Shown: positions 1 to 11,500 of the stretch, one piece after another
Layout: every line of letters begins with the position of its first letter
Numbering within the stretch: position 1 is the first letter of the stretch
Assembly: GCF_002099195.1 (NCBI RefSeq)
Contig: NZ_NBYX01000005.1
Coordinates: 186,001 to 250,000, forward strand
Length of the DNA: 64,000 bases
Direction: 5' to 3'
DNA from: Burkholderia puraquae
GTDB taxonomy: Bacteria > Pseudomonadota > Gammaproteobacteria > Burkholderiales > Burkholderiaceae
Notes under the pieces: generated by a model
Seen by the model: the letters and a program-made list of their open reading frames with translations, nothing else
What the model was told of the DNA's origin: nothing
The model's database searches: none
Translations under genes and position numbers: made by a program

Positions 1-417
1 CGTGAAGCCGAGGCCGAGCAGCAGCGCCTCGGCACGGGCGGGCGCGGTGTAGCCGTCGGCGTCGGCGAACGCCGCGTGCGCGTCGGCTTCGGCGGCGCCG
101 TCATGCGCGGCGGAAGCGGCGGCGATGCGCGCCTCGATCTCGCGCAGCGCGGCGTCGCCGTCGAGCGTGTAGTCGAGCGCCGAGCGGTCGACGGCGGGCG
201 TTTCCTGCGACACATGGGCGATCCGCCACGACGGCGGCATCGAGAAATCGCCGCCGTCCGAGTGCAGCTCGCCGCGCAGGACCGAGAACAGGGTCGACTT
301 GCCGGCGCCGTTCGCGCCGATCAGGCCGGCTTTCTCGCCGGGATTGAGCACGAAGGAGGTCGACTCGAACAGCGGCTTGGTGCCGCGCGCAAGGCTGAAC
401 TGATTGAAACGGATCAC
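1..417 (-). CDS. yheS: ABC-F family ATPase, YheS type (5' part only)
   Basis: The first 139 codons of a leftward gene that runs off the left edge. ABC-F proteins are soluble twin-ATPase proteins that act on the ribosome rather than in transport. The translation begins VIRFNQFSLARGTKPLFE and has a Walker A motif GANGAGKST at residues 34-42, followed by a WRIAHVSQETPA stretch typical of E. coli YheS. A GTG start at 417 fits because an in-frame stop lies 11 codons upstream with no ATG between. The second ATPase domain is outside the window. The family is clear; the subfamily (YheS rather than Uup) rests on remembered similarity of the N-terminus. Confidence 0.85.
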   Translation of the reverse strand, partial: MIRFNQFSLARGTKPLFESTSFVLNPGEKAGLIGANGAGKSTLFSVLRGELHSDGGDFSMPPSWRIAHVSQETPAVDRSALDYTLDGDAALREIEARIAAASAAHDGAAEADAHAAFADADGYTAPARAEALLLGLGFT

Positions 418-553
418 GGCGGAAATGACTGGCCAAAACCGCTATTCTAGACTGCGCGCCGCTTGCGCCGGGCATTGACCGTTCGGCGGATGCCGCAACG
501 GGGCAATTTCGCCTAGACTCCACGTCGATCCGGTTTCGTTAAAGGAGTGCCCG

Positions 554-1033
554 ATGTCCACCCTGTATTCGTTCAGCGCAGAGACGCTTGCCGGCGCGCC
601 GGCCTCGCTCGACGCGTATCGCGGCAAGGTGCTGCTGATCGTCAACACCGCGAGCGAGTGTGGCTTCACGCCGCAGTACGCGGGCCTGCAGAAGCTGTAT
701 GACCAGTACGCGGCGCGCGGCTTCTATGTGCTCGGCTTCCCGTGCAACCAGTTCGGCAAGCAGGAGCCGGGCGACGCCGCACAGATCGGCGCGTTCTGCG
801 AGCGCAATTACGGCGTCACGTTCCCGATGTTCGCGAAGATCGACGTGAAGGGCGACCATGCGCATCCGCTGTACCGCTACCTGACCGACGAAGCGCCCGG
901 CATTCTCGGCCTCAAGGCGATCAAGTGGAATTTCACGAAATTCCTGATCGATCGCGAAGGGCGCATCGTCAAGCGCTATGCACCGTCGACCAAGCCGGAC
1001 GAAATCGCCGCGGATATCGACAAGCTGCTCTGA
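554..1033 (+). CDS. Glutathione peroxidase family protein
   Basis: A 159-residue cytoplasmic thiol peroxidase of the glutathione peroxidase family (BtuE/BsaA-like), reducing hydrogen peroxide or lipid hydroperoxides. The peroxidatic cysteine is C36 in NTASECGFT, where animal enzymes have selenocysteine. The family signature [12 protein letters not shown] (residues 62-73) and the WNFTKFL motif near residue 124 supply the other active-site residues (Gln, Trp, Asn). The length matches bacterial single-domain members. A ribosome site AAAGGAG at 541-547 lies 6 bases before the ATG. It stands alone, divergent from the ABC-F gene and convergent with cardiolipin synthase. Family members often use thioredoxin rather than glutathione, and the sequence does not settle the reductant. 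Confidence 0.95.
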   Translation: MSTLYSFSAETLAGAPASLDAYRGKVLLIVNTASECGFTPQYAGLQKLYDQYAARGFYVLGFPCNQFGKQEPGDAAQIGAFCERNYGVTFPMFAKIDVKGDHAHPLYRYLTDEAPGILGLKAIKWNFTKFLIDREGRIVKRYAPSTKPDEIAADIDKLL

Positions 1034-1053
1034 CGGCCGCTGGCGGCGTTCGC

Positions 1054-1080
1054 GGCGCCTGTGCGGATCGCACGGGCGCC
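1054..1080. terminator. Convergent hairpin between gpx and cls
   Basis: GGCGCC (1054-1059) pairs with GGCGCC (1075-1080). The stem continues through a T-G pair and GTGCG/CGCAC around a GAT loop, giving about 12 pairs. It lies exactly between two converging genes. There is no clear T-run on either side, so it may be a weak or Rho-assisted terminator. Confidence 0.4.
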
Positions 1081-1093
1081 ACCGTCCCGGCCG

Positions 1094-2533
1094 TTACAGA
1101 ATCGGTGCGAACAGCCGCGCGACGTGCATCGCGATGCGCCGCCAGGCGGGCGACCGGCGGTATTCGTTCGCGTCGACCTCGTACGCCTGCGTGAAGTCGG
1201 CATCGAGCATCGTCTCGACCTCGTCGGCGAAGGCGCGGTCGACGGTCAGCACCATGATCTCGAAATTGAGGCGGAACGAGCGGTTGTCGAGATTCGCGCT
1301 GCCGATCGCCGCCGCGATGCGGTCGATCAGCACGACCTTCTGGTGCAGGAAGCCGGGCCGGTAGCGGAACACCTTGACGCCCGCGTCCACCAGGTCGCGC
1401 GCGTACAGCTTCGATGCTTCGAATACCACGTAGTGATCGCGCCGGCTCGGGATCAGGATGCGCACGTCGACACCGCGCATCACGGCGAGCTTCAGTGCGG
1501 AGATCACGGCTTCGTCGGGGACGAGGTACGGCGTGGTGATCCAGACCCGCTCGCGCGCGGCATTGATTGCCTCGACGAAGAACAGCGAGCCCGTCTCCTG
1601 CTTGTCGGCCGGCCCCATCGGCACCGCGAGGCAGTGCATGTTGTCGCCGGGCTGCGCGGGCGGCGGCAGCGCGAGCGGCGGCAGCTTCTGCGTCGCCCAG
1701 TGCCAGTCTTCGGCGAACACGTACTGGATGCTCGCGACCACCGGGCCGCGGATCTCGATGTGCGTGTCGCGCCACGGCGACAGGCGTGGCTTCGCGCCGA
1801 GATACTCGACGCCGACGTTGTGGCCGCCGACGAACGCGCAATTGCCGTCGACGACGACGATCTTGCGGTGGTTGCGGAAGTTGAGCTGGAAGCGGTTGAC
1901 GAACTTGCGGTTGGTCGCGAACGGATGAACCTCGACGCCGCCCCGGCGCAATGTCTCGACGTAGCCGTGCGGCAGGTCGAAGCTGCCGATGCTGTCGTAC
2001 AGCAGGCAGCAGCGCACGCCGGCTGCCGCGCGTGCGAGCAGCGAGTCGCGCAGCATCCGGCCGAGCGCATCGTCGCGCACGATGAAGAACTGCACCACCA
2101 CGTAATTGCGCGCGGTGTCGATTGCCGCCAGGATTGCCGAGAACGTCGCGTCGCCGTTCACGAGCGTGCGCACCGAGTTGCCGCCGAGGAACGGCATGCC
2201 GCCGAGCCGCGTGAGGGCGAGCACCGCAGCCTGGCCGATCGCGTCGGCGGCCGGCCCGTCGGTCGCATCGGTGCTGAGCCAGGGCGAGCGGGGTGTGTGC
2301 ATGCGCAACATTTCCAGCTCGTGGCGCCGGGCGTCGACGTAGCCGGAGAACTTGCTGCGGCCGAGGAACAGGTACGGAACGAGCGTCAGGTAAGGCATGG
2401 CCGCGAGCGAAACGGCCCACGCGATCGCGCCTTGCGACGTGCGCGTGTTCATGATCGCATGGCACGCCGCGACGATCCCGAGCACGTGGATGGTCAGGAT
2501 CAGGGTGCCGAGATGTAGCCAGTCGAGGGTCAT
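1094..2533 (-). CDS. cls: Cardiolipin synthase (phospholipase D superfamily)
   Basis: A 479-residue membrane-anchored enzyme that condenses two phosphatidylglycerol molecules (or a related phospholipid donor) into cardiolipin at the inner membrane. Two hydrophobic segments lie in about residues 8-28 and 36-57. They are followed by two PLD domains with complete HKD motifs: H222, K224, D229 and H397, K399, D404 (HQKVVLIDR...GSANLD). The length fits ClsA-type enzymes. It is followed downstream by a convergent hairpin and preceded by prmB on the same strand, separated by a large inverted repeat. ClsA versus ClsB/C cannot be settled, but the N-terminal membrane segments favour ClsA. Confidence 0.95.
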   Translation of the reverse strand: MTLDWLHLGTLILTIHVLGIVAACHAIMNTRTSQGAIAWAVSLAAMPYLTLVPYLFLGRSKFSGYVDARRHELEMLRMHTPRSPWLSTDATDGPAADAIGQAAVLALTRLGGMPFLGGNSVRTLVNGDATFSAILAAIDTARNYVVVQFFIVRDDALGRMLRDSLLARAAAGVRCCLLYDSIGSFDLPHGYVETLRRGGVEVHPFATNRKFVNRFQLNFRNHRKIVVVDGNCAFVGGHNVGVEYLGAKPRLSPWRDTHIEIRGPVVASIQYVFAEDWHWATQKLPPLALPPPAQPGDNMHCLAVPMGPADKQETGSLFFVEAINAARERVWITTPYLVPDEAVISALKLAVMRGVDVRILIPSRRDHYVVFEASKLYARDLVDAGVKVFRYRPGFLHQKVVLIDRIAAAIGSANLDNRSFRLNFEIMVLTVDRAFADEVETMLDADFTQAYEVDANEYRRSPAWRRIAMHVARLFAPIL

Positions 2534-2590
2534 GGGCGCGTGACGGACTCCTGAGGTCGTGCGGCCGGGCGGCCGCCTACGCGCATCTTA

Positions 2591-2627
2591 CCCAACCGTG
2601 CGGCGCAACGGTGCGCCGCACGGTGGG
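2591..2627 (-). terminator. Large hairpin between prmB and cls
   Basis: A perfect 13-base inverted repeat (2595-2607 with 2612-2624) around a 4-base ACGG loop, with two further outer C/G pairs. It begins 14 bases past the prmB stop and lies upstream of cls, so it could end prmB transcripts. The minus strand lacks a T-run after the stem, so intrinsic termination is uncertain. Confidence 0.45.
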
Positions 2628-2641
2628 CGAGCCAGGAAGGC

Positions 2642-3550
2642 TCAGGCCTTGCGCGGCAGGTCCGACGCCTGGATCAGGAACACGGCGTCGTCGCCCGCGC
2701 TGGTGGGCAGCCACGTGAGTTCGAGGCCGCCGAACGCGGCTTCGACGTTTTCGCGCTCGTTGCCGATCTCGACGACGAGCACGCCGTCGTCGTGCAGCCA
2801 GCGATGGGCTTCGGCGACGATGCGTCGCACGATGTCCATCCCGTCATCACCACCCGCGAGCGCCATCTCCGGCTCGTGCCGGTATTCGGGCGGCAGCGCA
2901 GCCATCGACGATGCGTTCACGTACGGCGGGTTCGTCAGGATCACGTCATAGCGTGAGCCCGGGTCGGTGCGGAACGCGGGCAGCGGCGCGTAGAGGTCGC
3001 CGCGATGCAGTGCGACGCGGTCTTCGAGGCCGTAGTCGCGCACGTTGATCTCGGCGACTTCGAGTGCCTTGTCGGACAGGTCGACCGCGTCGATCTCGGC
3101 GTTCGGGAACGCGCTCGCCGCCAGGATCGCGAGGCAGCCCGAGCCCGTGCACAGTTCGAGCACCGCGCCGACCTGCTCGGGATCGGCGACATACGGCTGC
3201 AGCCCGTCGTCGAGCAGTTCGCCGATGAACGAGCGCGGCACGATCACGCGTTCGTCGACGTAGAAGCGGTGGCCGTGCATCCACGCTTCATGCGTGAGGT
3301 ACGCGGCCGGCACGCGATCGGTCGCGCGCCGCTCGATCACCGCGAGTACAGCCGCGATCTCGTCGGGCAGCAGGCGCGCGTCGAGGAACGGCTCGAGCGT
3401 GTCGAGCGGCAGGTCGAGCGTGCGCAGCACGAGGTAGGCCGCTTCGTCGTACGCGTTGTCGGAGCCGTGGCCGAACGCGAGCTTCGCCTTCGAGAAGCGC
3501 GTGACCGCGTAGCGCAGCAGGTCGCGAACAGTGGCAAAAGGTGTCGTCAT
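2642..3550 (-). CDS. prmB: 50S ribosomal protein L3 N5-glutamine methyltransferase
   Basis: An SAM-dependent methyltransferase that modifies a glutamine of ribosomal protein L3 (HemK/PrmB family), about 302 residues. The N-terminal helical part begins MTTPFATVRDLLRYAV. The SAM-binding motif ELCTGSGCLAIL lies near residue 137, and the catalytic NPPY at about 207-210 recognises the glutamine side chain. The opening DLLRYAVTRF region and the VIVPRSFIGELLDDGLQP segment are PrmB-like rather than PrmC-like. I chose ATG 3550. An alternative ATG at 3562 adds four residues and overlaps the dapE stop by one base. Either way the gene is coupled to dapE upstream. Confidence 0.93.
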   Translation of the reverse strand: MTTPFATVRDLLRYAVTRFSKAKLAFGHGSDNAYDEAAYLVLRTLDLPLDTLEPFLDARLLPDEIAAVLAVIERRATDRVPAAYLTHEAWMHGHRFYVDERVIVPRSFIGELLDDGLQPYVADPEQVGAVLELCTGSGCLAILAASAFPNAEIDAVDLSDKALEVAEINVRDYGLEDRVALHRGDLYAPLPAFRTDPGSRYDVILTNPPYVNASSMAALPPEYRHEPEMALAGGDDGMDIVRRIVAEAHRWLHDDGVLVVEIGNERENVEAAFGGLELTWLPTSAGDDAVFLIQASDLPRKA

Positions 3551-3561
3551 GCGAGGCTCCA

Positions 3562-4791
<1,230 letters not shown>

Positions 4792-5159
4792 CTATGCGGC
4801 AAACAGCGCCGCGTATTGATCGGCCACGAAGCCGAGCGATTTCACGCGGCCGTTGACCACGAGCACGGGGCGCTTGATGACCGACGGCTTGTGGATCATC
4901 AGCGCGACCGCGCCGGCCTTCGTTTCGGCGGCCGCCTTCATTGCGTCGTCCAGGCCGCGCCACGTGGTGCCGCGCTTGTTCACGAGCGCGTCGAGCGACA
5001 CGTCCTTCAGCCAGTCTTCAAGCAGCGGCACGCTGACGCCGAGCTTCTTGAAATCGTGGAACTCGAATTCGACGCCGTGATCGTCGAGCCACACGCGGGC
5101 CTTCTTCACGGTGTCGCAGTTCGGAATGCCGTAGACGACCACGGTGTGCGGCTTTGCCA

Positions 5160-5160
<1 letters not shown>
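4792..5160 (-). CDS. yffB: ArsC/Spx-family protein of YffB type
   Basis: A 122-residue thioredoxin-fold protein of the ArsC/Spx family. One cysteine, C15 in YGIPNCDTVKKA, sits where arsenate reductase has its reactive cysteine. The body has the ArsC-family pattern (FHDFKKLG, LVNKRGTTWR, PSVIKRPVLV). Annotated YffB-like members are glutathione-interacting proteins of unsettled function, and nothing here links it to arsenic. Its ATG (5158-5160) overlaps the dapD stop, so it is translationally coupled to lysine biosynthesis. In E. coli yffB also sits beside dapE, so the association is old. A terminator follows. Confidence 0.88.
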
Positions 5161-5987
<827 letters not shown>

Positions 5988-6029
5988 GTTCGTTTTCGCA
6001 GGAGATGGATGAATTGATCGGATGGACGA

Positions 6030-7262
6030 TTACCGCGCGAGAGACCGGCAGAAATCGACGATGCGTTGCGCGCCCTCGACGCATTCGGGGGTGCCCGCGA
6101 CGAGCGCGATCCGGATGAAATCGCGGCCCGGATTCGTGCCATGCGCGTCGCGCGCCAGGTACGAGCCGGGCAGAACCGTCACATTATAGTCGGCGTACAG
6201 GCGGCGGGCGAACTCGGTGTCCGACAGCCCGGTGCGCGACACGTTGGCCCACAGGTAGAACGCCGCGTCGGGCAGTTTCACGTCGATCACGTCGGCGAGC
6301 ATCGGCGTGACCGTATTGAACTTCTGCAGGTACAGCGCGCGGTTCTCGCGCACGTGCGCCTCGTCGTTCCACGCGGCGATGCTCGCGTGCTGCCAGACCG
6401 GCGACAGCGCCGCGCCGTGGTACGTGCGGTACAACAGGAATTTCTTCAGCAGCGCCGCGTCGCCGGCGACGAAGCCCGAGCGCATGCCCGGCACGTTCGA
6501 GCGCTTCGACAGGCTCGACAGCATCACGAGGCGCTCGAAGCCGCGGCCGAGGCGGTGCGCGGCCTCGAGGCCGCCGAGCGGCGGCGCGGCTTCGTCGAAA
6601 TAGATTTCCGAATAGCACTCGTCGGACGCGATCACGAAACCGTGGCGGTCGGACAGCGCGAACAGTTCGCGCCAGTCGTCGAGCGTCAGCACGGCGCCCG
6701 TCGGGTTGCCCGGCGAGCAGACGTACAGCAGTTGCGTGCGCGCCCAGACTGCGTCGGGCACGGACGCGTAGTCGCACGCGAAGTTGCGGGCCGGGTCGCT
6801 GTTCGCGAAATAGGGTTCGGCACCGGCCAGCAGCGCCGCGCCTTCGTAAATTTGATAGAAAGGATTCGGACAGAGTACGATCGCCTTCTCGCCCGGTTCG
6901 GACGGGCGTGCGTCGATCACGGTCTGCGCAAGCGAGAACAGTGCCTCGCGCGACCCCGATACGGGCAGCACCTGCGTGGCCGGATCGATTGCCGGCAGCC
7001 CGTAGCGGCGCTCGAGCCAGTGCGCGATCGACGTGCGCAGCGCGTCCGAGCCGGCGGTGGCCGGGTACGACGCGAGACCGTCGAGCGCGGCCACCACGGC
7101 GTCGCGGATCAGCACCGGGGTCGCGTGTTTGGGCTCGCCGATGCCGAAGCTGATCGGTTTGAGGGCGCTGGAGGGCGTCACGTCCTTGAACAGGGCGCGC
7201 AGCTTTTCGAAGGGATAGGGCTGGAGCGAGTCGAGTCGAGGGTTCACGGGCGAAGCGGCCAT
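6030..7262 (-). CDS. dapC: Succinyldiaminopimelate transaminase
   Basis: A PLP-dependent class I aminotransferase, 410 residues, making N-succinyl-LL-diaminopimelate from the succinylated keto acid that DapD produces, with glutamate as donor. PLP residues: lysine K253 in SSLSKRSNVPG, D214 and Y217 in SDECY, and the SPGNPTG loop at 183-189. The start is ATG 7262 (MAASPVNPRLDSLQPYPF); an upstream in-frame start at 7280 is less likely. It heads the leftward group dapC-dapD-yffB. The dap context is what distinguishes DapC from general aspartate or alanine aminotransferases. Confidence 0.95.
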   Translation of the reverse strand: MAASPVNPRLDSLQPYPFEKLRALFKDVTPSSALKPISFGIGEPKHATPVLIRDAVVAALDGLASYPATAGSDALRTSIAHWLERRYGLPAIDPATQVLPVSGSREALFSLAQTVIDARPSEPGEKAIVLCPNPFYQIYEGAALLAGAEPYFANSDPARNFACDYASVPDAVWARTQLLYVCSPGNPTGAVLTLDDWRELFALSDRHGFVIASDECYSEIYFDEAAPPLGGLEAAHRLGRGFERLVMLSSLSKRSNVPGMRSGFVAGDAALLKKFLLYRTYHGAALSPVWQHASIAAWNDEAHVRENRALYLQKFNTVTPMLADVIDVKLPDAAFYLWANVSRTGLSDTEFARRLYADYNVTVLPGSYLARDAHGTNPGRDFIRIALVAGTPECVEGAQRIVDFCRSLAR

Positions 7263-7421
7263 CGCGGCCGGTTGGAGCAATAGAAGCGGCGGGCGCGCCG
7301 CGCGGCTGCGAACGGGCGCCGATGGCGCGCGGGTCGCAACGGACGATTATAGCGTGGCGGAATGCGGTCACGGCCCGCCGGAACGGCGGCCGGGCCGGCC
7401 GAATAAAGGGTATTGAACCAA

Positions 7422-8363
7422 ATGAATAACGCGGTACGCGGCAGCCTGCCGACGCTGGCCATCCTGATCGGCGCGTCGGTATGGGGCCTGATCTGGTATC
7501 CGCTGCGGATCCTTGCGTCGCTCGGCGTGACGGGCACGCTGGCGAGCGCGCTGACGAGCCTCGTCGCGTTCCTGTTCGTGATCGTCGCGCGGCACCGCAC
7601 GATCGCGACGCTGCGCTGGCACTGGGTGCTGCCCGGCATCGCGGTGACGGCCGGCGTGACGAACCTCGGGTTCGTGTGGGGCACGATCCACGGCGAGGTG
7701 CTGCGCGTGATGCTGCTGTTCTACCTGACCCCCGCGTGGACGGCGATCTACGCGCACTTCCTGTTGCGCGAGCGGCTGACCTGGGCCGGCGCGGGGCTCG
7801 CGGCGCTGTCGATCGGCGGCGCGATGCTGATGCTGTGGTCGCCGAAGCTCGGCCTGCCGTTGCCGGCCAGCCCGGCCGAATGGGCGGGGCTCGCGGCCGG
7901 GTTGAGTTTCGCGATGAGCAACGTGCTCGTGATCAAGGCGAGCCGCGAGCTGCCGGAGATGCGCGCGGAGATGCGCACCGCGACGCTGTTCGGCGGCGCG
8001 GCCGTGTTCGGCGCGATCGCGTCGCTGTTCGAGGGGCTGCCGGCGGCGCCGGCGGGCGGCCAGCTCGGCACGGCCGCGCTGATCATCGTCGCGATCGGCG
8101 TGACGATGGCGTCGAACAACCTGCTCGTGCAGTACGGGCTGGCGCGCGTGCCGGCGAACCGTGCGTCGATCATCATGCTGTTCGAGATCGTGATCACCGC
8201 GCTGTCGGCGTGGGTGTTCGCGAACGAGCTGCCGACCGCGCGCGAATGGGCGGGCGGCGCGTGCATCGTGCTGGCGACGCTGCTGTCGAGCCGGGTCCAT
8301 CGTGCCGCGCCGGCACCGGACAAACCCGGCGACGGTCGGGACGGCGCACGCGCGATGGTATGA
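7422..8363 (+). CDS. DMT-family (EamA) exporter
   Basis: A 313-residue inner-membrane protein with about ten hydrophobic segments and two EamA repeats, as in drug/metabolite transporters such as RhaT, YdcZ or RarD relatives. The first segment begins LPTLAILIGASVWGLIWYPL; the second repeat starts near residue 155 (EWAGLAAGLSFAMSNVLVIK). I prefer ATG 7422, 11 bases after AAAGGG at 7405-7410, to an in-frame TTG at 7413 that is too close to that site. The gene is divergent from dapC and followed by a terminator. Substrate unknown. Confidence 0.9.
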   Translation: MNNAVRGSLPTLAILIGASVWGLIWYPLRILASLGVTGTLASALTSLVAFLFVIVARHRTIATLRWHWVLPGIAVTAGVTNLGFVWGTIHGEVLRVMLLFYLTPAWTAIYAHFLLRERLTWAGAGLAALSIGGAMLMLWSPKLGLPLPASPAEWAGLAAGLSFAMSNVLVIKASRELPEMRAEMRTATLFGGAAVFGAIASLFEGLPAAPAGGQLGTAALIIVAIGVTMASNNLLVQYGLARVPANRASIIMLFEIVITALSAWVFANELPTAREWAGGACIVLATLLSSRVHRAAPAPDKPGDGRDGARAMV

Positions 8364-8375
8364 TGGAAGCCGTTT

Positions 8376-8412
8376 GCGGGGCCCAACGCTGTATGCGCGC
8401 GGCCCCGCTTTT
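8376..8412 (+). terminator. Terminator after the DMT exporter
   Basis: GCGGGGCC (8376-8383) pairs with GGCCCCGC (8401-8408) and is followed by TTTT. The loop is 17 bases. It begins 13 bases after the transporter stop and separates it from smc. Confidence 0.6.
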
Positions 8413-8502
8413 GAATTCCGGGACGCATCGCGTACATGGGCCGTCCGGCCTCGCGCAGTGCGGCTCCGTCCGTTTCACACCTTCTTCACATCCGATACCG
8501 CC

Positions 8503-11500
8503 GTGCGTCTGAGCTCGATCAAACTCGCTGGCTTCAAATCCTTTGTCGATCCCACGCATTTCCAGGTTCCGGGCCAGCTTGTCGGCGTGGTGGGCCCGAA
8601 CGGGTGCGGCAAGTCCAACATCATCGACGCCGTGCGCTGGGTGCTCGGCGAGTCGCGCGCTTCCGAGCTGCGCGGCGAGTCGATGCAGGACGTGATCTTC
8701 AACGGCTCGACCGCCCGCAAGCCCGGCAGCCGGGCCAGTGTCGAACTGATTTTCGACAACTCCGACGGCCGCGCGGCCGGCCAGTGGGGCCAGTACGGCG
8801 AGATCGCCGTGAAGCGCGTGCTCACGCGCGACGGCACGTCGAGTTATTACATCAACAACCTGCCGGCGCGTCGCCGCGACATCCAGGACATCTTCCTCGG
8901 CACCGGCCTCGGGCCGCGTGCGTACGCGATCATCGGGCAGGGCATGATCGCGCGAATCATCGAGGCGAAGCCGGAAGAGTTGCGCGTGTTCCTCGAGGAA
9001 GCCGCGGGCGTGTCGAAGTACAAGGAACGCCGCCGCGAGACCGAGAACCGGCTGCACGACACGCGCGAGAACCTGACGCGCGTCGAGGACATCGTCCGCG
9101 AACTCGGTGCGAACCTCGAGAAGCTCGAGGCGCAGGCCGTTGTCGCGACCAAGTACAAGGAACTCGTCGCCGACGGCGAGGAGAAGCAGCGCCTGTTGTG
9201 GCTGCTGCGCAAGAACGAGGCCGCCGGCGAGCAGCAGAAGCAGCAGCGCGCGATCGAACAGGCGCAGATCGACCTCGAGGCGCAGACGGCGAAGCTGCGC
9301 GAGGTCGAGGCGCAGCTCGAGACGCTGCGCGTGACGCATTACTCGGCGAGCGACGCGATGCAGGGTGCGCAGGGTTCGCTCTACGAGGCGAACGCCGAGG
9401 TGAGCCGCCTCGAGGCCGAGATCAAGTTCATCGTCGAATCGCGCAATCGCGTGCAGGCGCAGATCGCCGCGCTGAATGCCCAGCGCGAGCAATGGCGTGC
9501 GCAGGCCGAGAAGGCGCAGGACGAGCTCGAGGACGCCGAAGAGGCGCGCGCGATGGCCGACGAGAAGGCCGCGCTCGCCGAAGACAACGCAGCCGCGAAG
9601 CACGACGCGCTGCCGGCGCTCGAAGCGAAATGGCGCGATGCGCAGGCGCAGCTCAACGACGAGCGCGCGCGGATTGCGCAGACCGAACAGTCGCTGAAGC
9701 TCGAAGCCGCGCACCAGCGCAACGCCGACCAGCAGCTCCAGCAGCTTCAGCAGCGCCATGAGCGCCTGAAGGGCGAAGCGGGCGGGCTCGATGCGCCGGA
9801 CGAGGCACAGCTCGAAGAGCTGCGCATGCAGCTGGCCGAGCAGGAAGAGATTCTTGCCGAAGCGCAGGCGCGCCTTGCCGACGCGCAGGAAACGGTGCCG
9901 CGCCTCGATGGCGAACGGCGTGCCGCACAGGAGCGCGTGCAGGCCGAAGCCGCGCAGATCCACCAGCTCGAGGCGCGTCTCGCCGCGCTGAAGCAGCTGC
10001 AGGAAAACGTGCAGACCGAAGGCAAGGTGCAGCCGTGGCTCGACAAGCACGAGCTCGGTGCGCTGCCGCGTCTGTGGAAGAAGCTGCATGTCGAGGCGGG
10101 CTGGGAAGCGGCGCTCGAAGCCGTGCTGCGTGAGCGCCTCGCCGCGCTCGAAGTGTCGAATCTCGACTGGGTCAAGGCTTTTGCCACGGACGCACCGCCC
10201 GCGAAGCTCGCGTTCTATGCACCGCCCGCGGCCGGCGAACCGCCCGCGGCCGTGGCCGGTCTGCGTCCGGTGCTGTCGCTCGTGCGCATCGACGATGCGG
10301 GCATCCGCGCGGTGCTGAACGACTGGCTCGGCAACGTGTATGTCGCCGACGACGTCGCGCAGGCGCTTGCGACGCGCATGCAACTGCCGGCAGGCGGCGC
10401 GTTCGTCGTGAAGGCCGGCCATATCGTCACGCGTGTCGGCGTGCAGCTTTATGCAGCCGATTCGGAGCAGGCCGGGATGCTGGCCCGCCAGCAGGAAATC
10501 GAAAACCTGACGCGCCAGGTGCGTGCGCAGGCGCTGCTCGCCGACGAGGCGCGGACGGCCGCCGTGCGTGCGGAAGCCGCGCACACGCAGGCTACGCAGG
10601 CGCTCGGCGACGTGCGTGCACAGGCCGAGCGTGCGACGCAGCGCGTGCACGCGCTGCAGATGGATGTGCTGAAGCTTGCCCAGGCGCACGAACGTTACAC
10701 GCAGCGCAGCACGCAGATCCGCGAGGAACTCGAGGAAATCGGCGCGCAGATCGAAGAGCAGCGTGCGATGCGCGCGGAGTCGGAAGCGAATTTCGAACGT
10801 TTCGACGGCGAACTCGCGGAGCTGCAGGCGCGCTTCGAGGACAACCAGCTCGCATTCGAATCGCTCGACGAGTCGCTGACGCAGGCACGTCAGGAAGCAC
10901 GCGACCTGGAGCGCGGCGCGAACGACGCGCGCTTCGCCGCGCGCAACGCGGTGACCCGGATCGACGAGCTCAAGCGCAGCATCCAGGTCGCGCACGAACA
11001 GAGCGAGCGCGTCGCCGCGTCGCTGGAAGACGCACGCGCCGAGCTCGAGACGATCAACGAGCAGACCGCGCACACGGGCCTGCAGGACGCGCTCGAGATT
11101 CGCGCAGTGAAGGAAGAGGCGCTGCAGGCCGCGCGGATCGAACTCGACGACCTGACCGCGAAGCTGCGCGCGTCGGACGAGCAGCGGCTCGTTGCCGAGC
11201 GTTCGCTGCAGCCGCTGCGCGACCGCATCACCGAATTGCAGTTGAAGGAGCAGGCGGCACGCCTGTCGGTCGAGCAGTTCGCCGAGCAATTGACGACGGC
11301 CGAGGTCGACGAGGAAGCGCTGCGCGAGAAGCTGACGCCGGACCTGAAACCGTCGTACCTGCAGGGCGAGGTCACGCGCCTGAACAACGCGATCAACGCG
11401 CTCGGCCCGGTGAACATGGCCGCGCTCGACGAGCTGAAGGCCGCGAGCGAGCGCAAGGTGTTCCTCGACGCGCAGTCGGCCGACCTGATCGACGCAATCA

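Noticed and set aside
1061..2518. A 485-codon plus-strand frame over the cardiolipin synthase gene
   Set aside because: It is antisense to cls, which has complete HKD motifs; the plus-strand frame has no recognisable domain.
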